Shown: piece after piece, positions 52,207-60,757 of the stretch
Layout: the number at the start of each line of letters is the position of its first letter
How positions within the stretch are numbered: the stretch's first letter is position 1
Assembly: GCA_943371005.1 (NCBI GenBank)
Contig: CALRTB020000003.1
Span: forward strand, 248,001-312,000
Length of the DNA stretch: 64,000 bases
Source: MRBY01 sp943371005
GTDB lineage: Bacteria; Cyanobacteriota; Cyanobacteriia; Cyanobacteriales; MRBY01
Direction of reading: 5' to 3'
Position numbers and translations under genes: made by a program
Notes under the pieces: model-generated
Told to the model about the DNA's origin: nothing
The model's input: only the letters and a program-made list of their open reading frames with translations
The model's database searches: none

Positions 52207-53589
52207 TTAGGCTTCTACTTTGATGTTGACCTTTGTTTCTTTGTCCGCAGCTTCTTGGTAGAGCTTAAACCCAGAGACGAGGTCTTTTTCTCCGGTGATC
52301 AGGCGAGCGCCCCGACCTCTAGTAACGTAGTTCCAACCCCACTGGAGCATTACCACCATTTTGTTATCAAACTCGATCAGGTAATACACGTGGGCGAAGA
52401 TCCACACCAACCAGGCGAAGAAGCCAGAGAATTTCACAAAACCGAGATCTACGACGGCGGCATTTTGCCCAATCACCGCCAGGCTCCCCAATTCCATATA
52501 GCGGAAGGGGGCCATCTCCTGACCATTGACCCGTTGTTTGATGAGTTTTGCCACATATTCCCCTTCTTGCATTGCCACCGGCGCCACCCCAGGCAAAGGT
52601 CGTTCATTTTGGTGGGGGAAGTTGGCCAAATCACCAATCACAAAGACATCGGGATAACCCGCAACGCTCAGGTTTGGTTCGACGATGACACGCCCGGCCC
52701 GGTCTAAAGTCGCCCCTAAACGGTCTTCGAGGACTTTACTCATGCCAGACGCTTTAACCCCAGCGGCCCAGACAATGGTTTTTGCGGCAATTTCAAGCTG
52801 CTCATCGCCCTGTTTAAAGGTGACGAGGTGGTCTTCGATGTTCGTGACGAGGCTCTTGGTTTGTACCTGAACCCCCAGATTTTCCAGGGACTTTTGTGCC
52901 TTCGCCGACAAACTCGGATCGTAAGGGGGCAGTACCCGATCCATCCCTTCTAGGAGAACAATCCGGGCGCGGGTAGTATCAATTTTACGGAAATCTTTTT
53001 TCAAGACGCTGTAGGCAATTTCGGCGATCGCCCCGGCGAGTTCTACCCCAGTGGGGCCACCACCAACAATCACAAAAGTTAGCCAAGCCTGTTGCAGAGC
53101 GGGGTCTGTTTCCTTTTCGGCTGCCTCAAAGGCCATAAAGATGCGGTGGCGAATTTCGAGGGCATCTTCAACGGTTTTGAGGCCCGGTGCATAAGGTTTC
53201 CAATGGTCATTCCCAAAATAGTGGTGGCTGACTCCCGTGGCGACGATCAAACTGTCATAGTTCACGATCCCTTCGTTCATCACCACTGTTTTGCTGTCGG
53301 GGTCGATGTCAACGACTTCATCGAGGAGCACATGGGTGTTTTTGTTGCCGCTGAGGACACCGCGCAGGGGCGAAGCGATATCTGCAGGGGAAAGGGTACC
53401 CGTTGCCACTTGGTACAGCAGCGGTTGGAACAGGTGGAAATTGCGTTTGTCGATCAGGGTGACATCCACGGCAGCCTCGTATTTACCGAGGGTTTTCGCG
53501 GCATAGAGGCCACCAAAACCACCACCGATAATCACCACTTTATGCTTATCTGTCTTGGGGGTGAGATTGGGGAGTTGGGTATTGACCAT
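52207..53589 (-). CDS. Type II NADH dehydrogenase (NDH-2)
   Basis: 460 residues. Two dinucleotide-binding motifs, VVIIGGGFGGLYAAKTLG (FAD) and FVIVGGGPTGVELAGAIAE (NADH), and the quinone-reductase block FHLFQPLLYQVATGTLSPADIA define NDH-2. The C-terminus has a hydrophobic amphipathic region (FFAWLVWIFAHVYYLI) for membrane attachment. It oxidises NADH and reduces plastoquinone without pumping protons. Of the cyanobacterial NdbA, NdbB and NdbC types it looks most like NdbA, from memory. A single-gene unit. Confidence 0.88.
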   Translation of the reverse strand: MVNTQLPNLTPKTDKHKVVIIGGGFGGLYAAKTLGKYEAAVDVTLIDKRNFHLFQPLLYQVATGTLSPADIASPLRGVLSGNKNTHVLLDEVVDIDPDSKTVVMNEGIVNYDSLIVATGVSHHYFGNDHWKPYAPGLKTVEDALEIRHRIFMAFEAAEKETDPALQQAWLTFVIVGGGPTGVELAGAIAEIAYSVLKKDFRKIDTTRARIVLLEGMDRVLPPYDPSLSAKAQKSLENLGVQVQTKSLVTNIEDHLVTFKQGDEQLEIAAKTIVWAAGVKASGMSKVLEDRLGATLDRAGRVIVEPNLSVAGYPDVFVIGDLANFPHQNERPLPGVAPVAMQEGEYVAKLIKQRVNGQEMAPFRYMELGSLAVIGQNAAVVDLGFVKFSGFFAWLVWIFAHVYYLIEFDNKMVVMLQWGWNYVTRGRGARLITGEKDLVSGFKLYQEAADKETKVNIKVEA

Positions 53590-53738
53590 GGGTTCGCTGG
53601 GGTTGGGGAGAATATAAACTTTTATTTCAATCGGCCTGTGTTAGGTAAGAATACTAACAGAAATCTACCCAAAGAGATAAAAGGTGAGATTTCAATGGTG
53701 CTATTGCCTGAAAAAGTGGCGCGGAGACGGTTAATTTA

Positions 53739-54449
53739 ATGCAGCGTTTGGTGGTTTCTGAGGCGCAATTTGCTGATGTTTCTAGGGTTAATTTAACGGC
53801 AGAACAACGGCATTATCTGCTAAGTGTGCTACGGTTGCGCGCGGGCGATCGCCTGATTGTGTTAAATGGCTTAGGTCCAGCTTGGGTGGGGGAGTTGACC
53901 GAGACCGAGGAAATTCAATTAATAGAATCCCAGCACCTCCAAACAGAATGTCCGATTCCGGTGAAATTAGTGGCAGCGCTGCCGAAAAATGGCTTTGATG
54001 AAGTGGTGCGTTGCTGTACAGAATTAGGAGTAACGCAGATCTATCCGGTGATTTCTGAGCGGACAATTTTAAAACCGAGTGAAAATAAGTTAAAACGCTG
54101 GCGCAAAATTGCCACCGAAGCCGCAGAACAATCGGAACGGGCAATTGTGCCGAAAATTGAAACACCACAACCTTTTTTAACGCTTTTAGAAACTCTATCT
54201 CCAGAGCAAACCTATCTCTGTGGCGCACGGGAAAAGTCATTGCATCTGCTTGATGCTTTACCCAAAACGCTGCCCCCAGAAATTACGGTATTGATCGGGC
54301 CGGAGGGGGGCTGGACCGAGACAGAAATCCAAAAGGCGATCGCCAAAAATATTCCGGTGGTTTCTTTGGGAAGCTCTATCTTACGGGCGGTGACGGCATC
54401 AATTACGGCGATCGCCCTGGTGAATAGTTACTGCCGCCCCAGAAACTAA
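53739..54449 (+). CDS. rsmE: 16S rRNA (uracil1498-N3)-methyltransferase
   Basis: 236 residues. It methylates N3 of U1498 in 16S rRNA. The SPOUT (knotted) methyltransferase domain ends with the family signature LIGPEGGWTETEIQKA and LGSSILRAVTASITAIALV; the N-terminal PUA-like domain includes QRHYLLSVLRLRAGDRLIVLNG. It converges on a small gene of unknown function 6 bases away. Confidence 0.94.
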   Translation: MQRLVVSEAQFADVSRVNLTAEQRHYLLSVLRLRAGDRLIVLNGLGPAWVGELTETEEIQLIESQHLQTECPIPVKLVAALPKNGFDEVVRCCTELGVTQIYPVISERTILKPSENKLKRWRKIATEAAEQSERAIVPKIETPQPFLTLLETLSPEQTYLCGAREKSLHLLDALPKTLPPEITVLIGPEGGWTETEIQKAIAKNIPVVSLGSSILRAVTASITAIALVNSYCRPRN

Positions 54450-54455
54450 ACTGAC

Positions 54456-54692
54456 TTAACTTTGGGAGTCCCGGCGGGATTTCTCGATGGCGATCAAGGT
54501 TTTGCGCAGGGACTCGATTTCTCCTTGGAGCTGACTCGTGTAGGTGGCGTTACTCTGGGCTGCCGTGAGGAGTGCCGCCGCCTGGAATGCCGTATCGGGG
54601 GAGATATTACCCTTATAGGTCATCATGATGCGTTGATAATGTTCGCCAAGGTCATCGTGCATGATGCTCATAAAATCAGCGAATTCACTCAT
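54456..54692 (-). CDS. Small conserved cyanobacterial protein, unknown function
   Basis: 78 residues, soluble and probably helical. It begins MSEFADFMSIMHDDLGEHYQRIMM and ends in a charged coiled-coil-like helix (SQLQGEIESLRKTLIAIEKSRR). No domain is recognised. It is convergent with rsmE and starts 163 bases from the divergent mtnA ATG. Codon use and position support a real gene. Confidence 0.55.
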   Translation of the reverse strand: MSEFADFMSIMHDDLGEHYQRIMMTYKGNISPDTAFQAAALLTAAQSNATYTSQLQGEIESLRKTLIAIEKSRRDSQS

Positions 54693-54855
54693 TTTCCCGC
54701 TTCTCCAAGCCGTTAGGGGGTTTTAGTTACCTTACATGGCCATGGTAGCGGAGATGCAAGGCGATCGCCTCGGAAATTTACCGAATGTATTTTTTTTCGT
54801 CCTCCCTCAGGCCACAATAGGGAAGATTTTTCACCGTTGGAATTTTCCCAGTTTA

Positions 54856-55896
54856 ATGAGCAACTCCATTAACCCCATCGTTTGGCAAGAAGACCGCGTC
54901 CTCCTCGTGGATCAGACCATCCTCCCCCTCGCCTACAAGGTCGTCGAAATTAAAACCTACCAGGCCATGGCCGAGGCGATCCGCACGATGATTGTCCGGG
55001 GAGCACCGGCGATTGGGGTTTCCGCTGCCTATGGTCTCTACCTGGGGGCGAAGGAGATCCAAACCACAGACCGCAGCATTTTCCTTGAAAAATTAGAGGC
55101 GATCGCCGCAACCCTCCGGCAAACCAGACCCACCGCAGTCAATCTTTTTTGGGCCATTGATCGAGTCATGGCAACGGTTCAAGATGCGACTGGTAGTATT
55201 CCTGAGTTGAAAAATTTAATTCTTGATACCGCCAAGGCGATCCACAATGAAGACCTCGCCACCTGCCAGGCGATCGGCGATCATGGGTTAGCCGTTTTAC
55301 CCGAAACCCCTGAAAAATTAACGATCCTCACCCATTGCAATGCAGGCGGCCTAGCCACGGCGGGTTATGGCACAGCTTTAGGGGTGATTCGTTCGGCCTG
55401 GCGGGAAAACCGGTTGGCTATGGTCTACGCCGACGAAACCCGGCCCCGGCTCCAAGGCTCGAAGCTCACCACCTGGGAATGCGTCCAGGAAGGTATTCCC
55501 GTCACCCAGATCTGTGACAACATGGCCGCCCATTGTATGCAGCAAGGGCGCATCGATGCGGTGGTGGTGGGGGCCGACCGGATTACGGCCAACGGGGATG
55601 CGGCGAATAAAATTGGCACCTACAGTTTGGCGATCGTCGCGAAGGCCCATAATGTGCCTTTCTTTGTGGCAGCTCCCCTATCGACAGTAGATTTTTCCCT
55701 CAGCGACGGTAAGCAAATTCCCATTGAAGAGCGCGATCCCCAGGAAGTTTATCAAATTGGTGACACGCGCATTTGCCCGGAAGGAGTGCAATTTTATAAT
55801 CCGGCTTTCGATGTGACCCCTGCCCACTTGATCACAGGGATCATCACAGAAAAAGGGGCTGTGGCTCCCGACCAGTTGATTAACTTCAAAGGCTAA
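54856..55896 (+). CDS. mtnA: S-methyl-5-thioribose-1-phosphate isomerase
   Basis: 346 residues from the ATG at 54856 (MSNSINPIVWQEDRVLLVDQ); the frame to 54736 adds 40 residues without family similarity. It converts methylthioribose 1-phosphate to methylthioribulose 1-phosphate in methionine salvage. Active-site marks are RGAPAIGVSAAYG, the Cys in THCNAGGLATAGYGTA and the Asp in VVGADRITANGDAANKIGTY. No other salvage gene is adjacent. Confidence 0.95.
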   Translation: MSNSINPIVWQEDRVLLVDQTILPLAYKVVEIKTYQAMAEAIRTMIVRGAPAIGVSAAYGLYLGAKEIQTTDRSIFLEKLEAIAATLRQTRPTAVNLFWAIDRVMATVQDATGSIPELKNLILDTAKAIHNEDLATCQAIGDHGLAVLPETPEKLTILTHCNAGGLATAGYGTALGVIRSAWRENRLAMVYADETRPRLQGSKLTTWECVQEGIPVTQICDNMAAHCMQQGRIDAVVVGADRITANGDAANKIGTYSLAIVAKAHNVPFFVAAPLSTVDFSLSDGKQIPIEERDPQEVYQIGDTRICPEGVQFYNPAFDVTPAHLITGIITEKGAVAPDQLINFKG

Positions 55897-55932
55897 CTCT
55901 CCTCTATCCCCTTCCAAGAGGGGAAGATGACT

Positions 55933-57207
55933 TCAAAAAAGCTGGGTCAAAATGGGCAGCAATCCCAACACACTAAAGCCCAGCAAAAAAAACAAACTTT
56001 GTTGTCCCGTTTGGCGATCGCCAAAGGAGCGGGCATAGATGCCTTTGACCGCATTGTTACTGGCCGTCGCAATCAGAATCGAAATACTGGCTAGGGGTAA
56101 AGATAAGGACTGGCCCGCCGACTGGGTCAAGCTCAGAATAAAGGGGTCCACATCGGTGATCCCCATGATTGCCGCAAAGGAATACACACCGCGATCGCCT
56201 AAATAATCGACGATGTAACGGGTCAAGAGGGAGATCACCACAAACAGCAGCGCAAAACTAAAGGCGGCCTTTAGTTCCAAGGGGTTTCCCTGGGGATGGG
56301 TCGCAGCGATCGCCTGGGGATCAGTTCCATTTTTTTTCCGGAGGGCGATCGCCAAGCCCCCCACAACCCCCACCAGCCCTAACAGGAAAAATGAACCCAT
56401 CAGCCGTTCTGACAAAGCCCCATTAAATAATTCCAACAGCAAAATTAAGCGCCAGTACATCATCCCCGAAGCCATCACCATTCCCCCCACATACCGCTGG
56501 GAATTTTCCGGATCGACGCTGGAACGTTTCGCCAGGGCCACGGTGGTCACCGTCGAAGAATAGGCTCCCCCCAAAAGAGCCGCTAGCGGAATGCTACCTT
56601 TCCCTTTGATCAACCTTTGTAGGAGAAAACTGCCGTAGGAAACGGTACTCACAGCCACCACCACTAGCCAAGTTTTAAAGGGATTGAGATCAAAGGTGGT
56701 CAGGGCTTGATTGGGCAAGATTGGCAAAATGACGATGGTCAGTAGCAGGAATTTGGTGAAGGTGAAAATATCCTCCTCAGAAAACCGCTCGGCCAGTCCC
56801 TCTAAAAATGTCTTCAGTTCCAACAGGATCAAACTGGCGATCGCCAAGGAAGAAGCCACCCAAAAATGCCCATGATAGACCAGCGCCCCCAAAATATAGG
56901 TCGCCAACCCCGCCATCTCCGAAGTCAGACCGACCCGTGATGTTTTCGCCTTATGCCAATAGGAAATCATCATAAAGCCACCAATCACCGCCAAACCGCC
57001 GATCACCGCCAGCATTTGGGTCTGGGCCAAAAAAGCGACGCTATAGCCAATCAGACCAATGAGCGGATAGGTACGCACGCCCCCAAAGGCATAACCCTTA
57101 TTGAGTTTGTGTTCCTCTCGTTCGAGGCCAATGAGAAACGACAGAAATAAAACCACCAGAAGCTTATAGGCATCTGCCGGGACGAGGCTGAGGAGTTGGG
57201 AGCCCAT
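55933..57207 (-). CDS. MgtC/SapB plus DUF4010 membrane protein
   Basis: 424 residues with about 12 membrane helices. The N-terminal 150 residues are an MgtC/SapB-type module (FLSFLIGLEREEH, GVRTYPLIGLIGY); the rest is DUF4010, with repeated hydrophobic segments and FAAIMGITDVDPFILSLTQS near the end. MgtC modules are linked to Mg2+ limitation in other bacteria; the full-length family has no defined role. CCCCTTCCAAGAGGGG between its stop and mtnA is a short hairpin without a T run. Confidence 0.8.
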   Translation of the reverse strand: MGSQLLSLVPADAYKLLVVLFLSFLIGLEREEHKLNKGYAFGGVRTYPLIGLIGYSVAFLAQTQMLAVIGGLAVIGGFMMISYWHKAKTSRVGLTSEMAGLATYILGALVYHGHFWVASSLAIASLILLELKTFLEGLAERFSEEDIFTFTKFLLLTIVILPILPNQALTTFDLNPFKTWLVVVAVSTVSYGSFLLQRLIKGKGSIPLAALLGGAYSSTVTTVALAKRSSVDPENSQRYVGGMVMASGMMYWRLILLLELFNGALSERLMGSFFLLGLVGVVGGLAIALRKKNGTDPQAIAATHPQGNPLELKAAFSFALLFVVISLLTRYIVDYLGDRGVYSFAAIMGITDVDPFILSLTQSAGQSLSLPLASISILIATASNNAVKGIYARSFGDRQTGQQSLFFLLGFSVLGLLPILTQLF

Positions 57208-57306
57208 TACTAGAAATGTGTTGCGATTTTACGATAGTGATGTTTGCCGCCCTAAACCCAGTGACAAAAAATGATTGTGCCTGGGGCCGAACGTGATGTA
57301 CTCACC

Positions 57307-57921
57307 TTACCAGCAGCCGAGGTAGTAAACATCTTCGTAATGTTCAGTGCAGCCTTCGCCACCAATATTATTCAAAATATTCATGCTGGTATTGTGGAGC
57401 ATCGAACTGACATAGGATTGCTGGGCGGCAGAAACCCCAACGCCACCACTCGCCATCAACTGGGCTTGATATTGCTGGAGGTAGGCAATCAAAACATTCA
57501 CCATCACCCCGGAATAGGGCCAGGGAGTAATTGCCGCTTCGATGGTATTTGGGTCAACGGCGATCGCCTGATTATTTTGCATTCTGTAGGTGGCAGTGGG
57601 TGTCAAGGCGTAGAGAATTTGTGCCTCATTATTGGTGTTGGCTTGGGCGAAAAAAACCGTCACTTGACTCGGCGAAAAATAACTGATCCGTCCCTGGGCA
57701 TCTAGATAAATTAAACCCTGATCATCGGAAAAAGGGCCAATAATCCCAGCATTGGGGGGTACAGGGGGAAAGCCAAGCTGTTGGGCCACAAAGACGGCAT
57801 TAGCATCCCCTTGGAACTGGATTCCCGCCGGGTTTGCCTGGGCTGGCGCACAGATCATTTGCCCCACAAGACAGCCAAGACCCACACTGGCACTGAGGTA
57901 ACGACGCAAAACCTGGAACAT
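57307..57921 (-). CDS. Secreted protein of unknown function
   Basis: 204 residues. The start VLRRYLSASVGLGCLVGQMICAPAQA is a Sec signal peptide, probably cut after AQA. The mature part, from NPAGIQFQGDANAVFVAQQ, has a Pro-rich stretch (PPVPPNAG) and repeated Gln/Ala-rich helices, and ends with two cysteines (GEGCTEHYEDVYYLGCW) that may form a disulfide. No family is recognised with certainty. It is divergent from the secreted gene at 58231. Confidence 0.6.
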   Translation of the reverse strand: MFQVLRRYLSASVGLGCLVGQMICAPAQANPAGIQFQGDANAVFVAQQLGFPPVPPNAGIIGPFSDDQGLIYLDAQGRISYFSPSQVTVFFAQANTNNEAQILYALTPTATYRMQNNQAIAVDPNTIEAAITPWPYSGVMVNVLIAYLQQYQAQLMASGGVGVSAAQQSYVSSMLHNTSMNILNNIGGEGCTEHYEDVYYLGCW

Positions 57922-58230
57922 CGAAGCTTTCTCCTGCAGTAATACCTAAACTTCAAGCAACAACGACAGCATTGGGCGTGTTCTTTGGGATTTTCTTGCC
58001 GCCCTAAAATCTGCTCCATTAGTATAGTGAGCTTTCCCCAGACGCTTTTTAGATTGCAACGAGATTGCAACGAAAGACAAAAATTTTCACCGACAGCCCA
58101 GGGGAAATTAGGCAGTGATCCGGCTTCCTTGGTCAACGAACTGCATAGCTTCTCTGGGGCCGCCACTACAACCCCGTGGAGGTTAGTCCCTAATCTCTCA
58201 ATTTATTCTCCTTTGCAATGGAGCAAAACC
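57922..58230. other. Intergenic region with an 11-base direct repeat
   Basis: About 310 bases between two divergent genes for secreted proteins. AGATTGCAACG occurs twice without a gap at 58051-58072. No other feature is recognised; a longer open frame that crosses this region is not convincing as coding. Confidence 0.4.
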
Positions 58231-58581
58231 ATGAAATCAACACAAGGTATTGGCGTACAGTTGTTGGATGGTCTGTTTTTGGGGTTAATGGTGCTGTTGT
58301 CTGGTACCCCGGCGGCGATCGCCACCCCCACAGAAATGGCCTGTCCAGAGGGATGGCGTCTCCATACCCAAGAACTCAGTCCCCAGATCCGTGTCTGCTT
58401 ACCCAAACATATTCACCTCCCAGCGCTTTCGGATCTCAGCCGACAACCCGCCCAGGTGCAGGTACAGCAATTACGCATTATCCAAACCGACGCCCAGATC
58501 GATCCGAGCCACCCCAAGGAGTCCCACATTCAAAGTTCGAGCCGCACCTCGATCCAGGTTTACCAACACACCAGTCAGTAA
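58231..58581 (+). CDS. Secreted protein of unknown function
   Basis: 116 residues from the ATG at 58231, chosen because it begins a signal peptide (KSTQGIGVQLLDGLFLGLMVLLSGTPAAIA); the frame open from 57985 has no coding character before it. The mature part has two Cys (MACPEGWRL and RVCLPKH) that may pair. No domain recognised. A terminator lies at 58615-58640. Confidence 0.55.
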   Translation: MKSTQGIGVQLLDGLFLGLMVLLSGTPAAIATPTEMACPEGWRLHTQELSPQIRVCLPKHIHLPALSDLSRQPAQVQVQQLRIIQTDAQIDPSHPKESHIQSSSRTSIQVYQHTSQ

Positions 58582-58614
58582 CAATTTGACGACTTGTCGG
58601 GGGTTTACGTTTTG

Positions 58615-58640
58615 CCAGAGTCAGGAGGCTCTGGTTTTTT
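58615..58640 (+). terminator. Rho-independent terminator
   Basis: CCAGAG at 58615-58620, loop TCAGGAGG, CTCTGG at 58629-58634, then six T. It is 33 bases after the stop of the secreted-protein gene. Confidence 0.8.
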
Positions 58641-58868
58641 GTTGGGGAGAATGGCAACGAAGTGCTTTTTTGACCTAAAGATCGCCCCACACAACGGAAA
58701 AATTTCTGGTTCTTGTGACCCAACTATTTAAAAAGTTTTTTAAAAATTGACCGCAATTAACAAAAGAGGTTTTCTGGGCTGGTTAAAGTAGGGAATCAAG
58801 CAAGATTTTTGCCATAATTTTAGAGGCAAGCTTGCACTTATCTTTGCGCCTCCAGTCTCCTCACACCC

Positions 58869-60065
58869 ATGCTAAATCAATCTTTTCGTCAGTGGAGTCT
58901 TTACACGACTTTCCTTATCCTCGGGGGAAGCCTGGGGTTTTTGGGCCATGCCTATTGGTTCCAGAGACAATTAAATGCATCTTTGCAGGCCTATGGTGAG
59001 TTTCGTCAATATGAGCAATCCCTTGCTGAACTGGATCTTAATCAAGATTCGGTAAATTTTATTGCCGAGGCGGTGAAAACGGTTGGCCCGACCGTTGTGC
59101 GCATTGATGCCCTAGATCAGACGGAGGCCTCGGCATCACCTACACCATTATTTAAGAAGTTTTTTCAATTAGAAGAGGGATTTCCTGCCTTTGACGGCGA
59201 TCGCCAACCCCAGGGCACCGGCTCCGGTTTTATTCTCAGTAGTGATGGCCAATTGGTGACCAATGCCCATGTGGTGGGAAATAGCTCTAAGGTGAAAGTG
59301 ACCCTCAAGGATGGCCAAGTATTTGAAGGGCAGGTGATGGGCGTTGATGAGCTAACGGATATTGCTGTGATTAAAATCGAGGCCACGGGGTTACCCACCG
59401 CAAAGTTAGGCCGGGCGGCAAGTCTGACCCCAGGGGAATGGGCGATCGCCATTGGTAATCCCCTCGGTTTTGACAACAGTGTCACCGTCGGCATTGTTAG
59501 TGCCCTAGACCGCCCCAGTGCCCAGGTGGGGATCCCGGACAAACGGGTGCGCTTTATCCAAACCGATGCGGCCATTAACCCCGGTAATTCCGGCGGCCCC
59601 CTCCTGAATGTGCGAGGGGAAGTGATTGGCTTAAATACAGCAATTCGCGCCGATGGCCAGGGGCTAGGGTTTGCGATTCCCATCGAAACGGCCCAACGCA
59701 TTGCCCAGCAACTCTTTACGGAGGGGAAAGCGACCCACCCTTACCTTGGTATTCGGATGCTGGCGTTGGACGGGGAAGGGAAAAACCGACTGCGAGAGAC
59801 CCTGCCCGCCATGGCCGAGGAGCTTGATTTGCACCAAGAAACGGGGGTATTGGTGATTGAGGTGGCCCCAGATTCTCCGGCGGCGATCGCCAATATCCAG
59901 GCGGGGGATATCCTCAAACAGGTGGGGGATCAACCCGTGCTGAGTGCCTTTGATGTCCAGGACGCCGTAGAACGGAGTACCATCGGTGCTGATTTGCCCA
60001 TTGATCTCAAGCGCCGGGGCAAAATGCGGCAGTTAACCGTCCAACCCACGGAGTTTCCGAGTTAG
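58869..60065 (+). CDS. HtrA/Deg-type serine protease with one PDZ domain
   Basis: 398 residues. A single N-terminal membrane or signal segment (YTTFLILGGSLGFLGHAYW) is followed by the trypsin-like domain with catalytic His134 (VTNAHVVG), Asp164 (LTDIAVIK) and Ser241 (NPGNSGGPL), and one PDZ domain from about residue 285. Cyanobacteria have three such proteases (HtrA, HhoA, HhoB) for periplasmic and envelope protein quality control. Which one this is cannot be settled here. coaX follows by 9 bases. Confidence 0.93.
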   Translation: MLNQSFRQWSLYTTFLILGGSLGFLGHAYWFQRQLNASLQAYGEFRQYEQSLAELDLNQDSVNFIAEAVKTVGPTVVRIDALDQTEASASPTPLFKKFFQLEEGFPAFDGDRQPQGTGSGFILSSDGQLVTNAHVVGNSSKVKVTLKDGQVFEGQVMGVDELTDIAVIKIEATGLPTAKLGRAASLTPGEWAIAIGNPLGFDNSVTVGIVSALDRPSAQVGIPDKRVRFIQTDAAINPGNSGGPLLNVRGEVIGLNTAIRADGQGLGFAIPIETAQRIAQQLFTEGKATHPYLGIRMLALDGEGKNRLRETLPAMAEELDLHQETGVLVIEVAPDSPAAIANIQAGDILKQVGDQPVLSAFDVQDAVERSTIGADLPIDLKRRGKMRQLTVQPTEFPS

Positions 60066-60074
60066 GCCAGGGTT

Positions 60075-60755
60075 ATGGATCAATGGTGGGCCTTAATGAT
60101 TGGCAATTCCCGGCTCCATTGGGCTGTCTTTACGGGGGATCAGTTGCAAACGGTACACCACACAGCCCATGGCACTTGTCCCCCTGCCGTTAAACAGTTG
60201 CGCTATGTGGCCTCGGTGGTGCCCCAACAAACCATTTGGATACAGGATCATTTTCCCACTGCCCAGACCATTACCTTGGCAGAGATTCCCCTTGAAAATC
60301 TTTATCCCCAATTGGGGATTGATCGCGCCCTGGCGGTCTGGGGGGCCGGACAACGGTATGGTTTTCCCTGTTTAGTGATTGATGGGGGGACGGCGCTAAC
60401 CTTTTCGGCGGCCAACGGCGATCGCCAATGGCTTGGTGGGGCTATCCTACCGGGTTTAAATCTCCAATTTAAAAGCCTTTCCCAGCACACCGCCGCCTTA
60501 CCCAAGGTGCATTTATCGACTCAACTCCCCCCCCGCTGGGCCAATGATCCCGCCGGGGCGATCGCCAGTGGTATTACCTATACAGTCCTCGCCGGGGTCA
60601 AAGATTTTATCCGCGCTTGGCAAGCCGAATTTCCCCAGGGTCAGATCTTGAGCACCGGCGGGGATGGGGCATGGTTGGCCCAACAGTTACCCACTTTGAA
60701 TTACGATCCGGGGCTAATTTTCCACGGGTTTACGGCATTGGGAAGTAATGACTGA
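60075..60755 (+). CDS. coaX: Type III pantothenate kinase
   Basis: 226 residues. It phosphorylates pantothenate in the first step of coenzyme A synthesis. The ASKHA fold shows as MIGNSRLHWAVF (phosphate-1 loop), DRALAVWGAGQRYGFPCLVIDGGTALTFSA (GxGTA-like loop) and GGAILPGLNLQFKSL, ending with ILSTGGDGAWLA. It is short for the family but complete. The gene follows the Deg-type protease gene and converges on the helix-turn-helix gene, 2 bases away. Confidence 0.9.
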   Translation: MDQWWALMIGNSRLHWAVFTGDQLQTVHHTAHGTCPPAVKQLRYVASVVPQQTIWIQDHFPTAQTITLAEIPLENLYPQLGIDRALAVWGAGQRYGFPCLVIDGGTALTFSAANGDRQWLGGAILPGLNLQFKSLSQHTAALPKVHLSTQLPPRWANDPAGAIASGITYTVLAGVKDFIRAWQAEFPQGQILSTGGDGAWLAQQLPTLNYDPGLIFHGFTALGSND

Positions 60756-60757
60756 TC

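Noticed and set aside
52078..52707. Plus-strand frame of 209 codons opposite the NADH dehydrogenase gene
   Set aside because: Lies antisense to a well-conserved gene; the residues match no family, as for the similar frame at 53092-53739.
55907..55922. Hairpin CCCCTTCCAAGAGGGG as mtnA terminator
   Set aside because: Stem is only about five pairs and no T run follows on either strand; more likely a fragment of the short palindromic repeats.
57985..58230. Upstream extension of the secreted-protein frame at 58231
   Set aside because: The extension has no family or coding character and would bury the signal peptide that starts at 58231.
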